Positions 63,994 to 64,000 of a DNA stretch of 64,000 nt are shown here, piece after piece. The stretch is taken from assembly GCA_032718475.1 (NCBI GenBank), contig JAUCBJ010008243.1, positions 1-64,000 of the forward strand, read 5' to 3'. The notes below the pieces were generated by a model, which was given only the letters and a program-made list of their open reading frames with translations, made no database searches and was not told the DNA's origin. The stretch is from Nemertoderma westbladi (lineage: Eukaryota > Xenacoelomorpha > Nemertodermatida > Nemertodermatidae). How positions within the stretch are numbered: the stretch's first letter is position 1; the number at the start of each line of letters is the position of its first letter. The translations under genes and the position numbers were made by a program.

Positions 63994-64000
63994 GAATAGG

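Larger units (their letters stand above)
61071..64000 (-). mobile_element. BEL/Pao-like LTR retrotransposon, 3' part, leaves window at right
   Basis: On the - strand ORF-B (63993-62338) is followed by a 700-nt noncoding region, a polypurine tract and an LTR (61635-61071) homologous to that of the left element. The upstream part lies beyond the window. Confidence 0.8.

Overview
The window looks like nuclear DNA of an invertebrate animal; the species cannot be fixed from the sequence. It holds spliced coding exons with GT-AG borders, a secreted animal-type beta/gamma-crystallin protein, AT-rich introns, many classes of transposable element (BEL/Pao-like and Gypsy/Mag-like LTR elements, RTE-like and CR1/L2-like LINEs, a hAT remnant, foldback elements and tRNA-derived sequences), and no operons or bacterial signals.

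The one apparent host gene runs on the + strand from 15699 to about 55429. Eight exons with agreeing splice phases give a protein of at least 428 residues: a signal peptide, four beta/gamma-crystallin-like domains and the start of a fifth. Its introns hold most of the mobile DNA listed here.

Layout: 1-5613, 5' part of a BEL/Pao-like element on the - strand (LTR, long charged ORF, Gag core, zinc knuckle, aspartic protease). 6253-8127, internally deleted Gypsy/Mag-like element (+). 8521-12298, full-length RTE-like LINE (-) with an intact ORF and an 11-bp target duplication. 13158-13711, foldback element. 15699-15931, crystallin exon 1. 16322-31808 (intron 1), a three-level nest: a deleted BEL/Pao-like element (5-bp target duplication) contains an RTE copy (17589-30674), which is split by a 10.9-kb LINE (19321-30235, - strand). 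That LINE encodes a Thr/Ser/Pro repeat protein ending in a Ulp1-like cysteine-protease domain, a coiled-coil ORF, a second in-frame repeat region and an endonuclease-reverse transcriptase. 33186-34813, exons 2-4. 35690-38583, fossil RTE, an inverted tandem array and a MITE with near-perfect terminal repeats. 38912-39038 and 42176-42329, exons 5 and 6, separated by an RTE copy inserted in a tRNA-derived SINE. 43100-52570, fossil and recent LINEs, a hAT remnant, and a CR1/L2-like fossil split by two later LINEs. 55047-55429, exons 7 and 8. 55540-60530, retroelement debris. 61071-64000, 3' part of a second BEL/Pao-like element with an unusual three-zinc-knuckle ORF just before its 3' LTR.

Target duplications and reading-frame continuity date many insertions relative to each other. 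The strongest candidates for something undescribed are the Ulp1-domain LINE with its in-frame minisatellites, the 3' zinc-knuckle ORF of the BEL/Pao-like family, and the TE-stuffed secreted crystallin-domain gene.
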